Assembly (NCBI RefSeq): GCF_047872805.1
Contig: NZ_JBLQUK010000001.1
Location: 496,001 to 560,000, forward strand
Direction of reading: 5' to 3'
Origin: Erythrobacter sp047872805
GTDB taxonomy: Bacteria > Pseudomonadota > Alphaproteobacteria > Sphingomonadales > Sphingomonadaceae
Length of the DNA stretch: 64,000 nucleotides
Every line of letters starts with the position of its first letter. Position 1 is the first letter of the stretch. The position numbers were made by a program, and so were the translations under genes. Shown in pieces: positions 8,674 through 17,839 of this stretch. The notes below the pieces were generated by a model. That model saw only the letters and a program-made list of their open reading frames with translations, made no database searches and was not told where the DNA came from.

Positions 8674-10043
8674 ATGTCCCGATCAAACTCCACCCACGAT
8701 CTCTCCCGCTTGATGAAATTTGCCGAGCGCGAACCCTGGGGCAAAGTGATGGACGACATGCTGTCTGCCCACCTAGGCCTCGCATGCAAAGACACTGGGC
8801 TCGATCCGGATGCCATATTCGATCTCATCGGCGATCACTGGCAAGGGCCGATATGGGGCTGCGCATTCGAGGACATGCTCGCCCAGGAACTGGAGCCGGA
8901 TGGCGCCAACCTGGTCAATGACTACCTCAAGCGCAGGGGCTGGAACGAGAAGGCGCACAACAAGGCCTATATGCGTGCACTGCGCGATGGTGTCATGTCG
9001 CTCTATGAGGTGAGCGACGTCGTGTCTGGCCGGTCAATGACTCTACGCGATCTGTTGCGTGATACACCGCCAGTGACTGTGCACGAGCAGAGCGCCACCC
9101 AAACCCTGATCAATTGGGACAAGATTTCCACCAGAGTCGTCGAGGTGAACGGGCGGCGTGGTATTTCCGGCGCACTTCTGGCCTTCAGCCCGGAAGGTGC
9201 AAAGCGGATCGCGGAAACCTATTCCCTATTGCTTGACGAATCCGGAAACGAGGCCGGGCCTGATCCGACCGATCCGGAGATGTTGCTGCGCGCCTCTGCG
9301 CCGATGTTCACCAATATCTGGCTGCTGGACAGCCTGGGTCAGCTGATGGCGAGCGAGGAACCGGAAATGGTCAATGCCGACGGTGATGATCTAGTGTTCC
9401 ATCGGATCATCTTCCCACTGGCAAAAAATGTGCTGGTAAGGACCGTGACGCGAATGCTGAATGCGGCGGAATGGCTTTCACCCGCCAGCGATAACTTCTG
9501 GAACTGGCTGGCGCCTGCCGCAAGTAGCAGGCAATTTGGGAGCACTGGCAAACAGGCTTTGCTGACCCCATGGATGACGGCGCACCGGTTTTCGCCAATG
9601 TAGAACTGGAAGGGCGCAAACTGATCGTCGAAGTGAACAGCGCCACACGCGCGCAGCAGGCGACCCAACAGATCAGCGATTGGCTGGGTGAACGCGTCGA
9701 AACGCCGCTCACGGAAATCCAGACCTTGGCTCAGGTGATGACCGATGGTGCCACCCGCGACGAGCCGGACCTGTCGTCGGAAATTCCGCCGCATGAGATG
9801 GAACACATTGTTCACGACTTGCTGACCCGCGAATATGTGCGAGCGCTTGACGAGGCGGTTCCGGCATTGGGCAACAAGACGCCCCGCGCCCTGGCGCGCG
9901 CAAGAACCGGCAGGCCCCAGGTGGCGGAATGGCTCAAATATCTTGAAAACGGTTCCGCAAAAACCGGCGAGTCCGACCCAATGGCTAGCTATAACTTTGG
10001 CTGGATGTGGGATGAACTGGGAATCAGTGAACTGCGACGTTGA
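8674..10043 (+). pseudogene. conserved protein of unknown function, frameshifted
   Basis: Two overlapping frames make one protein. The first (ATG 8674 to a stop at 9603) encodes the N-terminal part (REPWGKVMDDML; DYLKRRGWNEKAH; YMRALRDGVMSLYEVSD). After about 9528 the sense continues in another frame (QAIWEHWQTGFADPMDDGAP) to 10043. A one-base deletion near 9526-9530 (AGTAGCAGG) explains this. The C-terminus (PALGNKTPRALARARTGRPQVAEWL) resembles the toxin-binding domain seen in MbcA/ParS/Xre antitoxins. I recognise the family as widespread but uncharacterised. AAGG lies upstream of the ATG. It is divergent from hipBA. It is inactivated unless the frameshift is programmed or a sequencing error. 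Confidence 0.7.
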
Positions 10044-10118
10044 TCCTCCGTTCCTGGCATTGCGGGCGCGAGTACACAGCCCAATTCAAAAAGGGCCGGA
10101 AGCGGAACTGCAGGCCTC

Positions 10119-10170
10119 TCGAATGTCGTTTTCGAGAAAGCCCACCAATAGGCCCGCTAAATCCGCTTAA
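10119..10170. repeat. palindrome-containing repeat, copy A
   Basis: The segment with GTCGTTTTCGAGAAAGCCCA and AGGCCCGC matches 16157-16203 at about 75-80% by eye. Both copies follow a GGCCTC and end in AGGCCCGC. Copy A lies between the frameshifted gene and the IS remnant. Confidence 0.5.
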
Positions 10171-10249
10171 TGTACTGGTTTGATGCCTTTTTCATGGCTT
10201 AAAGTTGATCTTTCGGCTTCGCGAAACAAGGCCAATCGATGTCCGCTTT

Positions 10250-10790
10250 GCGCCCTATTCTGTTGAAGAAGTCGCAGCTGGCGCGGGCTGAAGGCGGGTG
10301 TGGATAGCGGACGAGCGGAGGCAGCAGTCCACTCAGGCGAGTGCGAGACCCGGCATTGGTTGCATCTTGGCCAGTTTGCGGAGGTTCTGGGCGGCTGCGG
10401 CTAGGTGGAACTCGTCATTTGCTCCATTGGGACCGCGCAGACGCAAGCGATCCAGCTTCAGGATGTGCTTGAGGTGCGCGAACAGCATCTCGACCTTCTT
10501 CCGTTGTCGTCGCGAGACGAGATAGGCATCGCTGGTTGCAATATCTCGGGCCCTATCGCGCGCGCTTTCGTGGACGGAGCGCATGATCTTGCGGGCTGCC
10601 AGCTTCGGGGTGCAACGTCCTTTCAGTCCGCATGCACCACAGTCCTTCTCGCGGGCCCGATAGCGGATGAAGCCGTCGGCATTGGCACGCAGGCGCGGCA
10701 CGCTGAAGTTGCGGTTCGATAGACGCAGGCGATTGCCGCCTGGGCAGATGTAGCTGTCGTCGTCGTGATCGAAGGTACGCTGCAATTGGG
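10250..10790 (-). mobile_element. IS1182-type insertion sequence remnant
   Basis: This is the left end and the C-terminal third of an IS element. TTCTGTTGAAGAAGTCGC near 10259-10276 resembles the terminal sequences common in this type of IS. The transposase frame runs from the remnant's inner edge at about 10785 leftward to 10333. The right half of the element and the N-terminal part of the transposase are missing, so it cannot move by itself. Confidence 0.55.
10333..10785 (-). pseudogene. IS1182-family transposase, C-terminal fragment
   Basis: About 150 residues of a DDE transposase: ICPGGNRLRL, then a Cys cluster (DCGACGLKGRCTP) and the conserved C-terminal segment QRKKVEMLFAHLKHILKLDRL with the catalytic-region Glu, ending in AAAQNLRKLA. 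The intact protein would be about 450 residues, so some 300 N-terminal residues are lost. An in-frame stop lies just upstream of 10785 and there is no real start. It marks past transposition in the accessory zone. Confidence 0.75.
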
Positions 10791-10985
10791 AGACTCAGGG
10801 GGAATTGGCGCCAGCGAGCGACCGGGAGTGTCCGCTCCGGGTTCGTAAGCTGAATGTCTGCTCTTCAGTTTGCGGTCCCAAATGCGGTCAGCCCGCAATC
10901 GGCCCAACTGCTGAAGGTCTGGAGTTGTCAAAGCGACCGCGTTGAGAAGCGCCTTATCTGTGCGGCAACTGGCGGCTGGATGGTT

Positions 10986-11450
10986 CTATCGGCCCGCAGC
11001 GTTTCGTAGCGCGGCCCCAACTGCAGCTATCTCGTCGTTCAGCGCTTGCAGCGATTCTTGATCCAAACCCGCAGCCTTGAGCACTTCTGCAGGGACACAG
11101 CCGAGCATCTGATCGACAAGTGTGCTGCCAGAATCCGTCAGGCTCAGGCGGACGACCCGCTCATCCTGCTTGTCGCGCGTTCGAGTAACCATTCCGGCCG
11201 CTTCGAGTCGCTTGATCAGCGGTGTTAATGTGTTCGATTCGAGGTGCAGCTTGTCGCCCAGCTCGCTGACGGTCTGCCCGTCCTTGCTGCTCAGCGCGAC
11301 CAGCGCGAGATATTGCGGATAGGTTATGCCGTAGGGATCGAGCAACGGCTTGTAGACGCGGTTGAAGGCCAGTCCTGCCGCATAAACGGAAAAGCACAGG
11401 AACGTGTCGAGCGGGTTGCCGGCATCGGCGGGAGAGTCGGTCTGGGTCAT
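10986..11450 (-). CDS. ohrR: OhrR-type MarR-family peroxide sensor
   Basis: A 154-residue MarR-family repressor. The N-terminal FLCFSVYAAG carries the conserved reactive Cys (Cys19) of OhrR proteins, followed by YKPLLDPYGITYPQYLAL and a winged helix (TVSELGDKLHLESNTLTPLIKRLEAAGMV; wing RTRDKQDERVV). OhrR represses ohr until its Cys is oxidised by organic hydroperoxides. It is divergent from a hydrolase-ohr operon, with two operator-like repeats between. The ATG at 11450 is preferred; the longer frame to 11495 overlaps the promoter. Confidence 0.9.
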   Translation of the reverse strand: MTQTDSPADAGNPLDTFLCFSVYAAGLAFNRVYKPLLDPYGITYPQYLALVALSSKDGQTVSELGDKLHLESNTLTPLIKRLEAAGMVTRTRDKQDERVVRLSLTDSGSTLVDQMLGCVPAEVLKAAGLDQESLQALNDEIAAVGAALRNAAGR

Positions 11451-11461
11451 GGCGACGATAT

Positions 11462-11538
11462 AAATCGCGCACGATTTAATCGCAAGGGTTGACAAGCCGA
11501 ATCATCGGGCTATGTAAATCGCACACGATTGAATCGTG
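11462..11538 (+). promoter_or_regulatory. OhrR operators and sigma-70-like promoter
   Basis: AAATCGCGCACGATTTAATC (11462-11481) and AAATCGCACACGATTGAATC (11517-11536) form a repeat pair 55 bases apart, one toward each divergent gene. A rightward promoter has TTGACA at 11489-11494 and TATGTA at 11511-11516, a 16-base spacer, with the second repeat immediately downstream of the -10 box. This fits repression of the hydrolase-ohr operon by OhrR. Confidence 0.65.
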
Positions 11539-11562
11539 CCCGATATAGAAAGGACCCAAGCC

Positions 11563-12579
11563 ATGACCAAATCGATTCTGCTTTCCGCCCTGACCTCCAG
11601 CGCTTTGCTGGCCCTGTTGCCCGTCCCCGCCATTGCCCAGACCCTGGAATCGGCCGCAGCCGGATTTGCCGAGGCTGCTGCCGCCGGGCAGCCGATCTAC
11701 GAGCTGCCCTATGCCGATGCGCGCGCCGTTCTCTCAGGGGTGCAGGCGGACGAGGTGGAGGCTTCAGCCCCCACCACCACGCAGGACCTCGTCTGGAACA
11801 TCGGCCCGACCGTAGCCGTGCGGATCCGTATCGTGCGCCCGGCCGATGCAGCGGGCGATCTGCCTGCGGTGCTCTACTATCACGGCGGCGGATGGGTGAT
11901 GGGCGACCGCAACACCCATGATCACCTGATCCGCGAGCTGGCGGTGCAGGCCCGTGCAGCGGTCGTCTTCGTCGAATACGACAACGCCCCCGAGGTTCGT
12001 TACCCCGTCAACAACGAGCAGGCCTATGCCGCACTCGAACATGTCGCGGCGAACGGCGCGGCGCTGGGCATCGACCCGGCGCGGCTGGCGGTGGCGGGCG
12101 ACAGTGCGGGCGGCAATATGGCCATCGCCGTCACCATGATGGCCAAGGACCGTTCAGGCCCCACGATCAGCCACCAGCTGCTGTTCTATCCGGTGACCGA
12201 CGATGTCTCGGACAATGCCTCCTACCGCGCATTCGGCGAAGGGCCGTTCCTGACCCGCAAAGCGATGGACTACTTCCTCGAAGCGAACTTCCCGGCAGAA
12301 CATCGCCAGGACGTGCTCGCCTTCCCGCTCTGCGCTTCGCAGGATCAGCTCTCGGGCCTGCCCGCAGCGACCATCATCGTGGCGGAAAACGACCTGCTGC
12401 GCGATGAGGGCGAGGCCTATGGCCGCCGCCTGATCGAAGCCGGGGTGCCGGTCGCCACCACCCGCTTCAACGGCACGATGCATGACTTCGTGATGCTCAA
12501 CCCGCTTGCGGCGAGCGAACCGGCCCGGGCGGCGATCGCCCAGGGTGCGGCGCGGCTTCGCGATGCCTTTGACATCTAA
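11563..12579 (+). CDS. secreted alpha/beta-hydrolase (HSL/esterase family)
   Basis: A 338-residue esterase-like protein with a signal peptide (about residues 1-26, cleaved after AIAQ). HGGGWVMGD, GDSAGGN (nucleophile Ser), the Asp in AENDLLRDEG and the His in TMHDFVML make a complete catalytic triad of the hormone-sensitive-lipase family. The ATG at 11563 follows AAGGA at a good distance. It lies between ohrR and ohr under the OhrR-type promoter, so it is probably peroxide-induced; its substrate, perhaps oxidised lipid, is unknown. A (CA)n tract separates it from ohr. Confidence 0.87.
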   Translation: MTKSILLSALTSSALLALLPVPAIAQTLESAAAGFAEAAAAGQPIYELPYADARAVLSGVQADEVEASAPTTTQDLVWNIGPTVAVRIRIVRPADAAGDLPAVLYYHGGGWVMGDRNTHDHLIRELAVQARAAVVFVEYDNAPEVRYPVNNEQAYAALEHVAANGAALGIDPARLAVAGDSAGGNMAIAVTMMAKDRSGPTISHQLLFYPVTDDVSDNASYRAFGEGPFLTRKAMDYFLEANFPAEHRQDVLAFPLCASQDQLSGLPAATIIVAENDLLRDEGEAYGRRLIEAGVPVATTRFNGTMHDFVMLNPLAASEPARAAIAQGAARLRDAFDI

Positions 12580-12593
12580 TCGCCCCGATCCAC

Positions 12594-12619
12594 CACACAC
12601 ACACACACACACACACACA
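12594..12619 (+). repeat. (CA)13 dinucleotide tract before ohr
   Basis: Thirteen perfect CA units lie 15 bases after the hydrolase stop and immediately before the AAGGAA ribosome site of ohr. Perfect dinucleotide tracts this long are rare in bacteria and prone to slippage. A change in length would alter spacing or mRNA structure, not the reading frame of ohr. Confidence 0.9.
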
Positions 12620-12632
12620 AGGAACCCATGAA

Positions 12633-13064
12633 ATGACCAAGTTTCTCTACACCACCCGCGCCACTGCCACCGGTGGCCGCGACGACCGCGTCCGCACCGA
12701 TGACGGAGCCTTCGCGGTCGGGCTTGCCTCGCCGAAGGAGCTTGGCGGCAATGGCCAGGGCAACAACCCCGAACAGCTTTTCGCTGCGGGCTATGCCGCC
12801 TGCTTCCTCGGCGCGATGAAGTTCGTCGCTACTCAAGGAAAGCATGTCCGCGTTCCTGCCTATTCCGCTGTCAGCGCCACGGTCGGCATCGGCCCGCGCG
12901 CCGACAAGGGCTTCGGTCTCGCAGTAACGCTTGCGATCGTGCTGCCCGGGCTAGAGCGCGCCGAAGCCGAAGCCCTGGTGGCCGAAGCCGATACCGTCTG
13001 CCCCTATTCGCACGCGGTGCGCGGCAACATCGAAGTCAGCCTCGAGGTCTCGACCGAGGCGTGA
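12633..13064 (+). CDS. ohr: organic hydroperoxide resistance protein Ohr
   Basis: A 143-residue OsmC/Ohr-family peroxidase. The two reactive cysteines are present, Cys57 in YAACFLGAM and Cys123 in DTVCPYSHAVRGN, and the helper Glu of NPEQLF is near residue 47. Ohr reduces organic hydroperoxides using lipoyl-dependent electrons in the cytoplasm. GGAA lies eight bases before the ATG at 12633. An ATG at 12628 in another frame stops at once (ATGAAATGA). It is the last gene of the OhrR-controlled operon. Confidence 0.95.
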   Translation: MTKFLYTTRATATGGRDDRVRTDDGAFAVGLASPKELGGNGQGNNPEQLFAAGYAACFLGAMKFVATQGKHVRVPAYSAVSATVGIGPRADKGFGLAVTLAIVLPGLERAEAEALVAEADTVCPYSHAVRGNIEVSLEVSTEA

Positions 13065-13126
13065 TCCTGACGGCCCATCACGGCACGGGCCCGGTCGGCA
13101 ACACAGCTGGCCGGGCCTTGCGCCGT

Positions 13127-14032
<906 letters not shown>

Positions 14033-14078
14033 TATCCCGTATCCCGCAATATAGTATCCCACTTTATCCCGCTTATCC
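14033..14078. promoter_or_regulatory. tandem TATCCC motifs in the LysR divergent promoter
   Basis: TATCCC occurs at 14033, 14040, 14055 and 14065, and TATCC at 14074, within 46 bases of the regulator's start. Such a run suggests a binding site for the LysR protein or another regulator, controlling both this gene and the rightward SnoaL/SDR pair. Confidence 0.4.
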
Positions 14079-14138
14079 GGATGATGTCAAAGCGCTATCT
14101 CCCTCTTCGACATTGACAGTGCCAACCGGAGAACGACC

Positions 14139-14468
14139 ATGACCCTCGATCTGCCCGACCCGATCGCCCGCTATTTCGCCGCTGACAAGCGCGCCGATGC
14201 CGCCGCGCTCGCTGCCTGCTTTACCCCCGATGCGACCGTGATCGACGAAGGCAACAGCTATGTCGGGCGCGATGCGATCCGGCAGTGGATGGCGAATGCG
14301 TCGACGCAGTACAGCTATACCGCCGAGCCCTTTGCGCTGGACCAACAAGACGGAAAGATCGTCGTCACCAGCCATCTCGAAGGCAACTTTCCCGGCAGCC
14401 CGGTGGACCTGCGCTACCTCTTCGCCATTGAACGCGATCTGATCGCCGCCCTTGAGATCGTGATATGA
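14139..14468 (+). CDS. SnoaL-like / NTF2-fold protein
   Basis: A 109-residue protein of the SnoaL-like (nuclear transport factor 2) fold: IARYFAADKRADAAALAACF, DATVIDEG, YVGRDAIRQWM and a C-terminal strand RYLFAIERDLIAALEI. Proteins of this size often act as small isomerases, dehydratases or binding partners. Its end overlaps the start of the SDR gene by four bases (ATGA), so they are translated together. No specific activity can be assigned. Confidence 0.8.
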   Translation: MTLDLPDPIARYFAADKRADAAALAACFTPDATVIDEGNSYVGRDAIRQWMANASTQYSYTAEPFALDQQDGKIVVTSHLEGNFPGSPVDLRYLFAIERDLIAALEIVI

Positions 14469-15244
14469 ACGGCTTCGTCACGCTGGAAGGCAAGCGCGCG
14501 CTGGTCACCTCAGGCACACGCGGGGCGGGTGCAGCGACCTTCGCCTTGTTCGAGGAACTGGGCGCGCGGGTGTTGACCACCGCGCGCAACAAGCCTGAGA
14601 GGATGCCTGACGCGCAGTTCGTCGCCGCCGACCTGACCAAGCCTGAGGGGTGCGCCGCCGTGGCCAAGGCAGTGCACGACCGGCTCGGCGGGGTCGATAT
14701 CGTGGTCCACATGCTCGGCGGCTCCTCGGCCCCGGCGGGCGGCTACCAGGCGCTTGATGACGCGCAGTGGCGCAGAGAACTCGATCTCAACCTGATGCCG
14801 GCGGTGCGGCTCGACCGCGCGTTGGTGCCCGCCATGACGTCGCGCGGTTCGGGTGTGGTGATCCATGTGACTTCGATCCAGCGCGCACTTCCTCTGCCCG
14901 AGGCGACCACCGGCTACGCCGCTGCCAAAGCTGCGCTCTCGACCTACAGCAAGAGCCTGTCGAAGGAAGTCGCGCCAGAGGGCGTGCGCGTGGTGCGGGT
15001 CTCGCCCGGCTGGATCGAAACCGAATCCTCGGTCGATCTGGCGCGCCGCTTGGCGGCGAAACACCGTGTCAGCGTGGAGCATGGCCGGGAGATGATCATG
15101 CAATCGCTCGGCGGGGTTCCTATCGGCCGCCCCTCGATGCCCCAAGAGGTTGCCAGCCTGATCGCCTTCCTAGCCTCAGACCGGGCCGGCTCCATCACGG
15201 GAACCGAGTATGTGATTGACGGTGGAACGGTGCCGACGGCCTGA
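14465..15244 (+). CDS. short-chain dehydrogenase/reductase
   Basis: A 259-residue SDR oxidoreductase. The Rossmann NAD(P) motif is TSGTRGAG (about residues 15-22), with a D-D/N strand motif ADLTK, a catalytic Ser in VTSIQR and the catalytic YAAAK. The Gly-rich motif has the TGxxxGxG pattern with Ser for Gly. C-terminal GTEYVIDGGTVP is typical of the family. It is in an operon with the SnoaL-like gene, divergent from the LysR regulator. Confidence 0.88.
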   Translation: MNGFVTLEGKRALVTSGTRGAGAATFALFEELGARVLTTARNKPERMPDAQFVAADLTKPEGCAAVAKAVHDRLGGVDIVVHMLGGSSAPAGGYQALDDAQWRRELDLNLMPAVRLDRALVPAMTSRGSGVVIHVTSIQRALPLPEATTGYAAAKAALSTYSKSLSKEVAPEGVRVVRVSPGWIETESSVDLARRLAAKHRVSVEHGREMIMQSLGGVPIGRPSMPQEVASLIAFLASDRAGSITGTEYVIDGGTVPTA

Positions 15245-15447
15245 TGTTCCCCGCGATTTTGCCCGTGGTCATGAAAATCTGGGATCGGGTCGTTTGCCGA
15301 ACGTCCGCTTCGCGAGGTCCGGCGCCCGAATGCAGACTGTCCGGAAACGGCCCAGCTGCTTCCGTTTACAATATCGACTGGTATCAACCTGGACCTTGAG
15401 TTCGATAATCCGCTGCTCCGCGTTGCGTTGGCTAAGGTCGGCAGCTA

Positions 15448-15750
15448 TCAAGCAGCCTCTGCAAACTTACTGACCTTGATCTCGGCCTCATGCGCTCGTG
15501 CTTGGGCTAGTTCATAGGCTGTCTGCATCCGCAGCAAGGTATCGGCCCTGACCCCGAATGCTTTCTCAAAGCGAATCGCCATATCGGCAGAGAGGTTGGC
15601 ATTTCCGTTTAGCAGCGTGCTCAGCGCCTGCCGCGAGACACCGAAATGTGCAGCGAGATCGGTTACACTTACTCCTGCAGGCTCGACAATCTCGCTCTTG
15701 AGCCAGTCACCGGCATGGACGGCGAGCGACGGGTGCATCTTAAGCGCCAT
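15448..15750 (-). CDS. higA: HigA-type antitoxin (XRE family)
   Basis: A 100-residue antitoxin of the VapI/HigA type: HPSLAVHAGDWLKSEIVEPAGVS, then a helix-turn-helix (VTDLAAHFGVSRQALSTLLNG) and MAIRFEKAFGV. It follows and overlaps the toxin gene by 11 bases, the gene order expected for higBA. It should neutralise HigB and repress the shared promoter. It looks intact. Confidence 0.92.
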   Translation of the reverse strand: MALKMHPSLAVHAGDWLKSEIVEPAGVSVTDLAAHFGVSRQALSTLLNGNANLSADMAIRFEKAFGVRADTLLRMQTAYELAQARAHEAEIKVSKFAEAA

Positions 15751-16030
15751 GATAATCCTCCAGATCCATATCGATCAGCGCGCCTTCTTCATTGGCTCTG
15801 AAGGTCAAGCGCCAGTTGCGTGTAACGGTCATCGACCAGGTACCTTTCCGGTTTCCTGCAAGCTCATGCAGGCCGAAGTTAGGTGGCACGAAAAGCTCAT
15901 CGATACCTTCAGCTGCATCAATAAAGGCAAGCATCTTGCGCAGCCTAGCCACATCACCCACCAAGCCTTTGGGATTGCCGGTTTCGAAGAAGCGGCGCAG
16001 GCCTTTGTGCCTGATGGATTCGATTTCCAT
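15740..16030 (-). CDS. higB: HigB-type RelE-family toxin
   Basis: A 96-residue toxin of the HigB/RelE ribonuclease family: RHKGLRRFFETGNPKGL, ARLRKMLAFIDAA, LHELAGNRKGTWSMTVTRNWRLTF. Members cleave mRNA at the ribosome. The conserved basic residues of the HigB core are present. Toxin precedes antitoxin, with the 11-base overlap to higA. Confidence 0.92.
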   Translation of the reverse strand: MEIESIRHKGLRRFFETGNPKGLVGDVARLRKMLAFIDAAEGIDELFVPPNFGLHELAGNRKGTWSMTVTRNWRLTFRANEEGALIDMDLEDYHGA

Positions 16031-16036
16031 GAGGCC

Positions 16037-16065
16037 TATCTAGCCATTACACCTCGCCTTGTCAA
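16037..16065 (-). promoter_or_regulatory. higBA promoter
   Basis: Read leftward, TTGACA (16060-16065) and TAGATA (16037-16042) are separated by 17 bases and lie just upstream of the higB ATG at 16030. The GCGTCGCGTGACGC inverted repeat abutting the -35 box (16066-16079) could be the HigA operator. This is a strong consensus-like sigma-70 promoter. Confidence 0.7.
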
Positions 16066-16135
16066 GCGTCACGCGACGCGCGACACACCTCACACAGGTG
16101 GGATACTATCCAATCGACACTCAAAAAATGGGTCG
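16064..16135. repeat. dispersed repeat, right copy
   Basis: This segment matches 6670-6739 (AAGCGTCACGCGACGC, then GGGATAC, ATCC and TCGAC). Part of it is the upstream half of the higBA promoter. The shared order extends for about 60 bases. Confidence 0.55.
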
Positions 16136-16151
16136 CCGAAGAAAGCAGGTG

Positions 16152-16203
16152 CGGGCCTCGGAATTTCGTTTTCTCAGAAGCCCACGAAAAGGCCCGCAAA
16201 AAT
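16152..16203. repeat. palindrome-containing repeat, copy B
   Basis: GCGGGCCT (16152-16159) pairs with AGGCCCGC (16191-16198), making an 8-base stem around GAATTTCGTTTTCTCAGAAG. The same design is seen at 10119-10170. It lies between higBA and tRNA-Leu, in a stretch of about 330 bases with no gene. Confidence 0.5.
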
Positions 16204-16363
16204 CTCGAGCTAGATCGATCCGGGACAATCAGGGATTCGAACGCCTGAAACCGTTAGGCATTGAAAAAGAAAGGAAAAGGCAATACGAGACAAGAGTTTG
16301 GAGAACCAATGTGAGTCTTCAGAATATGCCTTTTGTCCTAAATATTTCAATTACTTAGGTCGT

Positions 16364-16450
16364 TGGTGCCCAGAAGAGGACTCGAACCTCCACGCCCTTG
16401 CGAGCGCCAGCACCTGAAGCTGGTGCGTCTACCAATTCCGCCATCTGGGC
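16364..16450 (-). tRNA. tRNA-Leu (anticodon CAG)
   Basis: Read leftward, the acceptor stem GCCCAGA (at 16450) pairs with TCTGGGC, followed by A and an encoded CCA. The anticodon stem CCAGC/GCTGG encloses TTCAGGT, giving anticodon CAG. A long variable arm (CGCTCGCAAGGGCG region) and the T-loop GGTTCGAGTCC fit a class II tRNA-Leu of 87 bases. Its 3' end is partly copied at 6772-6786. Confidence 0.93.
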
Positions 16451-16615
16451 ACGGGTGGCGAGCAGCAATCGCGCTTTTCGCCGGGGTAGGGGCGGGCCAA
16501 TAGCGTTCAGCTTGCCTGCCTGTCAACGCAAACCTCACAGCGCTCTTGCCCTATTGTGCGCGTTGAAGCATTGCGCTGCGAACAACCCCTTCCTGCTACC
16601 GCTACGGATCACGCC

Positions 16616-17602
16616 ATGGCCAGAACTGCCCACCCATCCAGCCCGTTCCAAGACGCGCTCGTCACTGTTTTTGGCGGAGGCGGCTTTATCGGCAATTATG
16701 CCGTGCAAGGCCTGCTCAGCCGCGGCGCTAGGGTGCGGATCGCCAGTCGCAACCCGCAGAGCGGCTTTGCGCTCAAACCGCTCGCCAATCTGGGGCAGCT
16801 GCAATTCGCGCATTGCGACATCACCCGCGAGGACAGTCTCAGGGCGGCGCTGCACGGGGCCACGCATGTCGTCAATCTGGTTGGCGCGTTTGGCGGCAAT
16901 CTGACGCAACTGATGGGCGAGGCTCCGGGCGCCATGGCCGGCATCGCCAAGGAGAATAACGCACGCGCCTTTGTCCATCTAAGCGCCATTGGTCCCGACG
17001 CGGGCAGCAGCGCCGAATACGCCCGGGCCAAGGCGCTGGGCGAACAGCGTGTCACCGAGGCCTTTCCCGAGGCGACCATCCTGCGCCCCTCGATCGTGTT
17101 CGGCAAGGATGACAGCTTCATAAACATGTTCGCCGAGCTGATCGAGATGCTGCCGGTGCTCCCGGTGTTCGGCCCCGAGGCGCGGCTGCAACTGGTCCAT
17201 GTCGACGATGTTGCCGAGGCGATTGCCACCGCGCTCGAACACCCGGCGCAGCATGGCGGGCACATCTATGAGCTGGGCGGTCCCGAGCAACTCTCCATGA
17301 TGGAGATCAACCAGCGCATCGCCGCCGCACAGGGACGCAAGCGCCGCTTCATCGCCATGCCCGATGGACTGTCCGGCGTGTTCGCCAGCCTCCCCGGCAC
17401 ACCGATGAGCAAGGACCAATGGACCTTGCTCCAGCCCGGCAGCGTGGTCTCCGGCACCACCCGCACCTTTGATGATCTGGGCATAACGCCGCGCCCGCTT
17501 GGGCTGTTTCTGGACAAGTGGATGGTCCGCTATCGCAAGTTCGGGCGCTTTGGCTTGTCGAACCTGCGCAGCAAGGAGCGCGAGGGCGCTTCTCGTTCCT
17601 GA
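16616..17602 (+). CDS. NDUFA9-like NAD-binding epimerase-family protein
   Basis: A 328-residue atypical SDR related to complex I subunit NDUFA9. The NAD-binding motif is VFGGGGFIGNYAV, near residue 19, followed by SAIGPDAGSSAEYARAKALGE (Tyr-x-x-x-Lys type region) and ATILRPSIVFGKDDSFINMFA. The family in alphaproteobacteria is linked to respiratory complex I assembly or quinone metabolism. I take the ATG at 16616 (MARTAHPSS), though an earlier ATG at 16556 is open. It lies just beyond tRNA-Leu in the direction away from the accessory zone. Confidence 0.85.
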   Translation: MARTAHPSSPFQDALVTVFGGGGFIGNYAVQGLLSRGARVRIASRNPQSGFALKPLANLGQLQFAHCDITREDSLRAALHGATHVVNLVGAFGGNLTQLMGEAPGAMAGIAKENNARAFVHLSAIGPDAGSSAEYARAKALGEQRVTEAFPEATILRPSIVFGKDDSFINMFAELIEMLPVLPVFGPEARLQLVHVDDVAEAIATALEHPAQHGGHIYELGGPEQLSMMEINQRIAAAQGRKRRFIAMPDGLSGVFASLPGTPMSKDQWTLLQPGSVVSGTTRTFDDLGITPRPLGLFLDKWMVRYRKFGRFGLSNLRSKEREGASRS

Positions 17603-17839
17603 TGCGCCCGCCTGCGCTCCTAAGCGCGGGCGGTCCGATTGCGAGGCGCAAACCCTACAGGATGGAACACTTGGAACACAGTCCTGACACAAGAAACTCC
17701 GACCTCGCACGGTGGCTTTCGCCGGGACGAATGGGAAGTGCGCAAAGGCAGGAATCGGTCGAAGGTCCACGCCGCCCGGTTACAGCAGCCTGAGCGAGTA
17801 GGAAAACCAGACCGAAGGCCAGCGCCCTAGGTCCTGACC

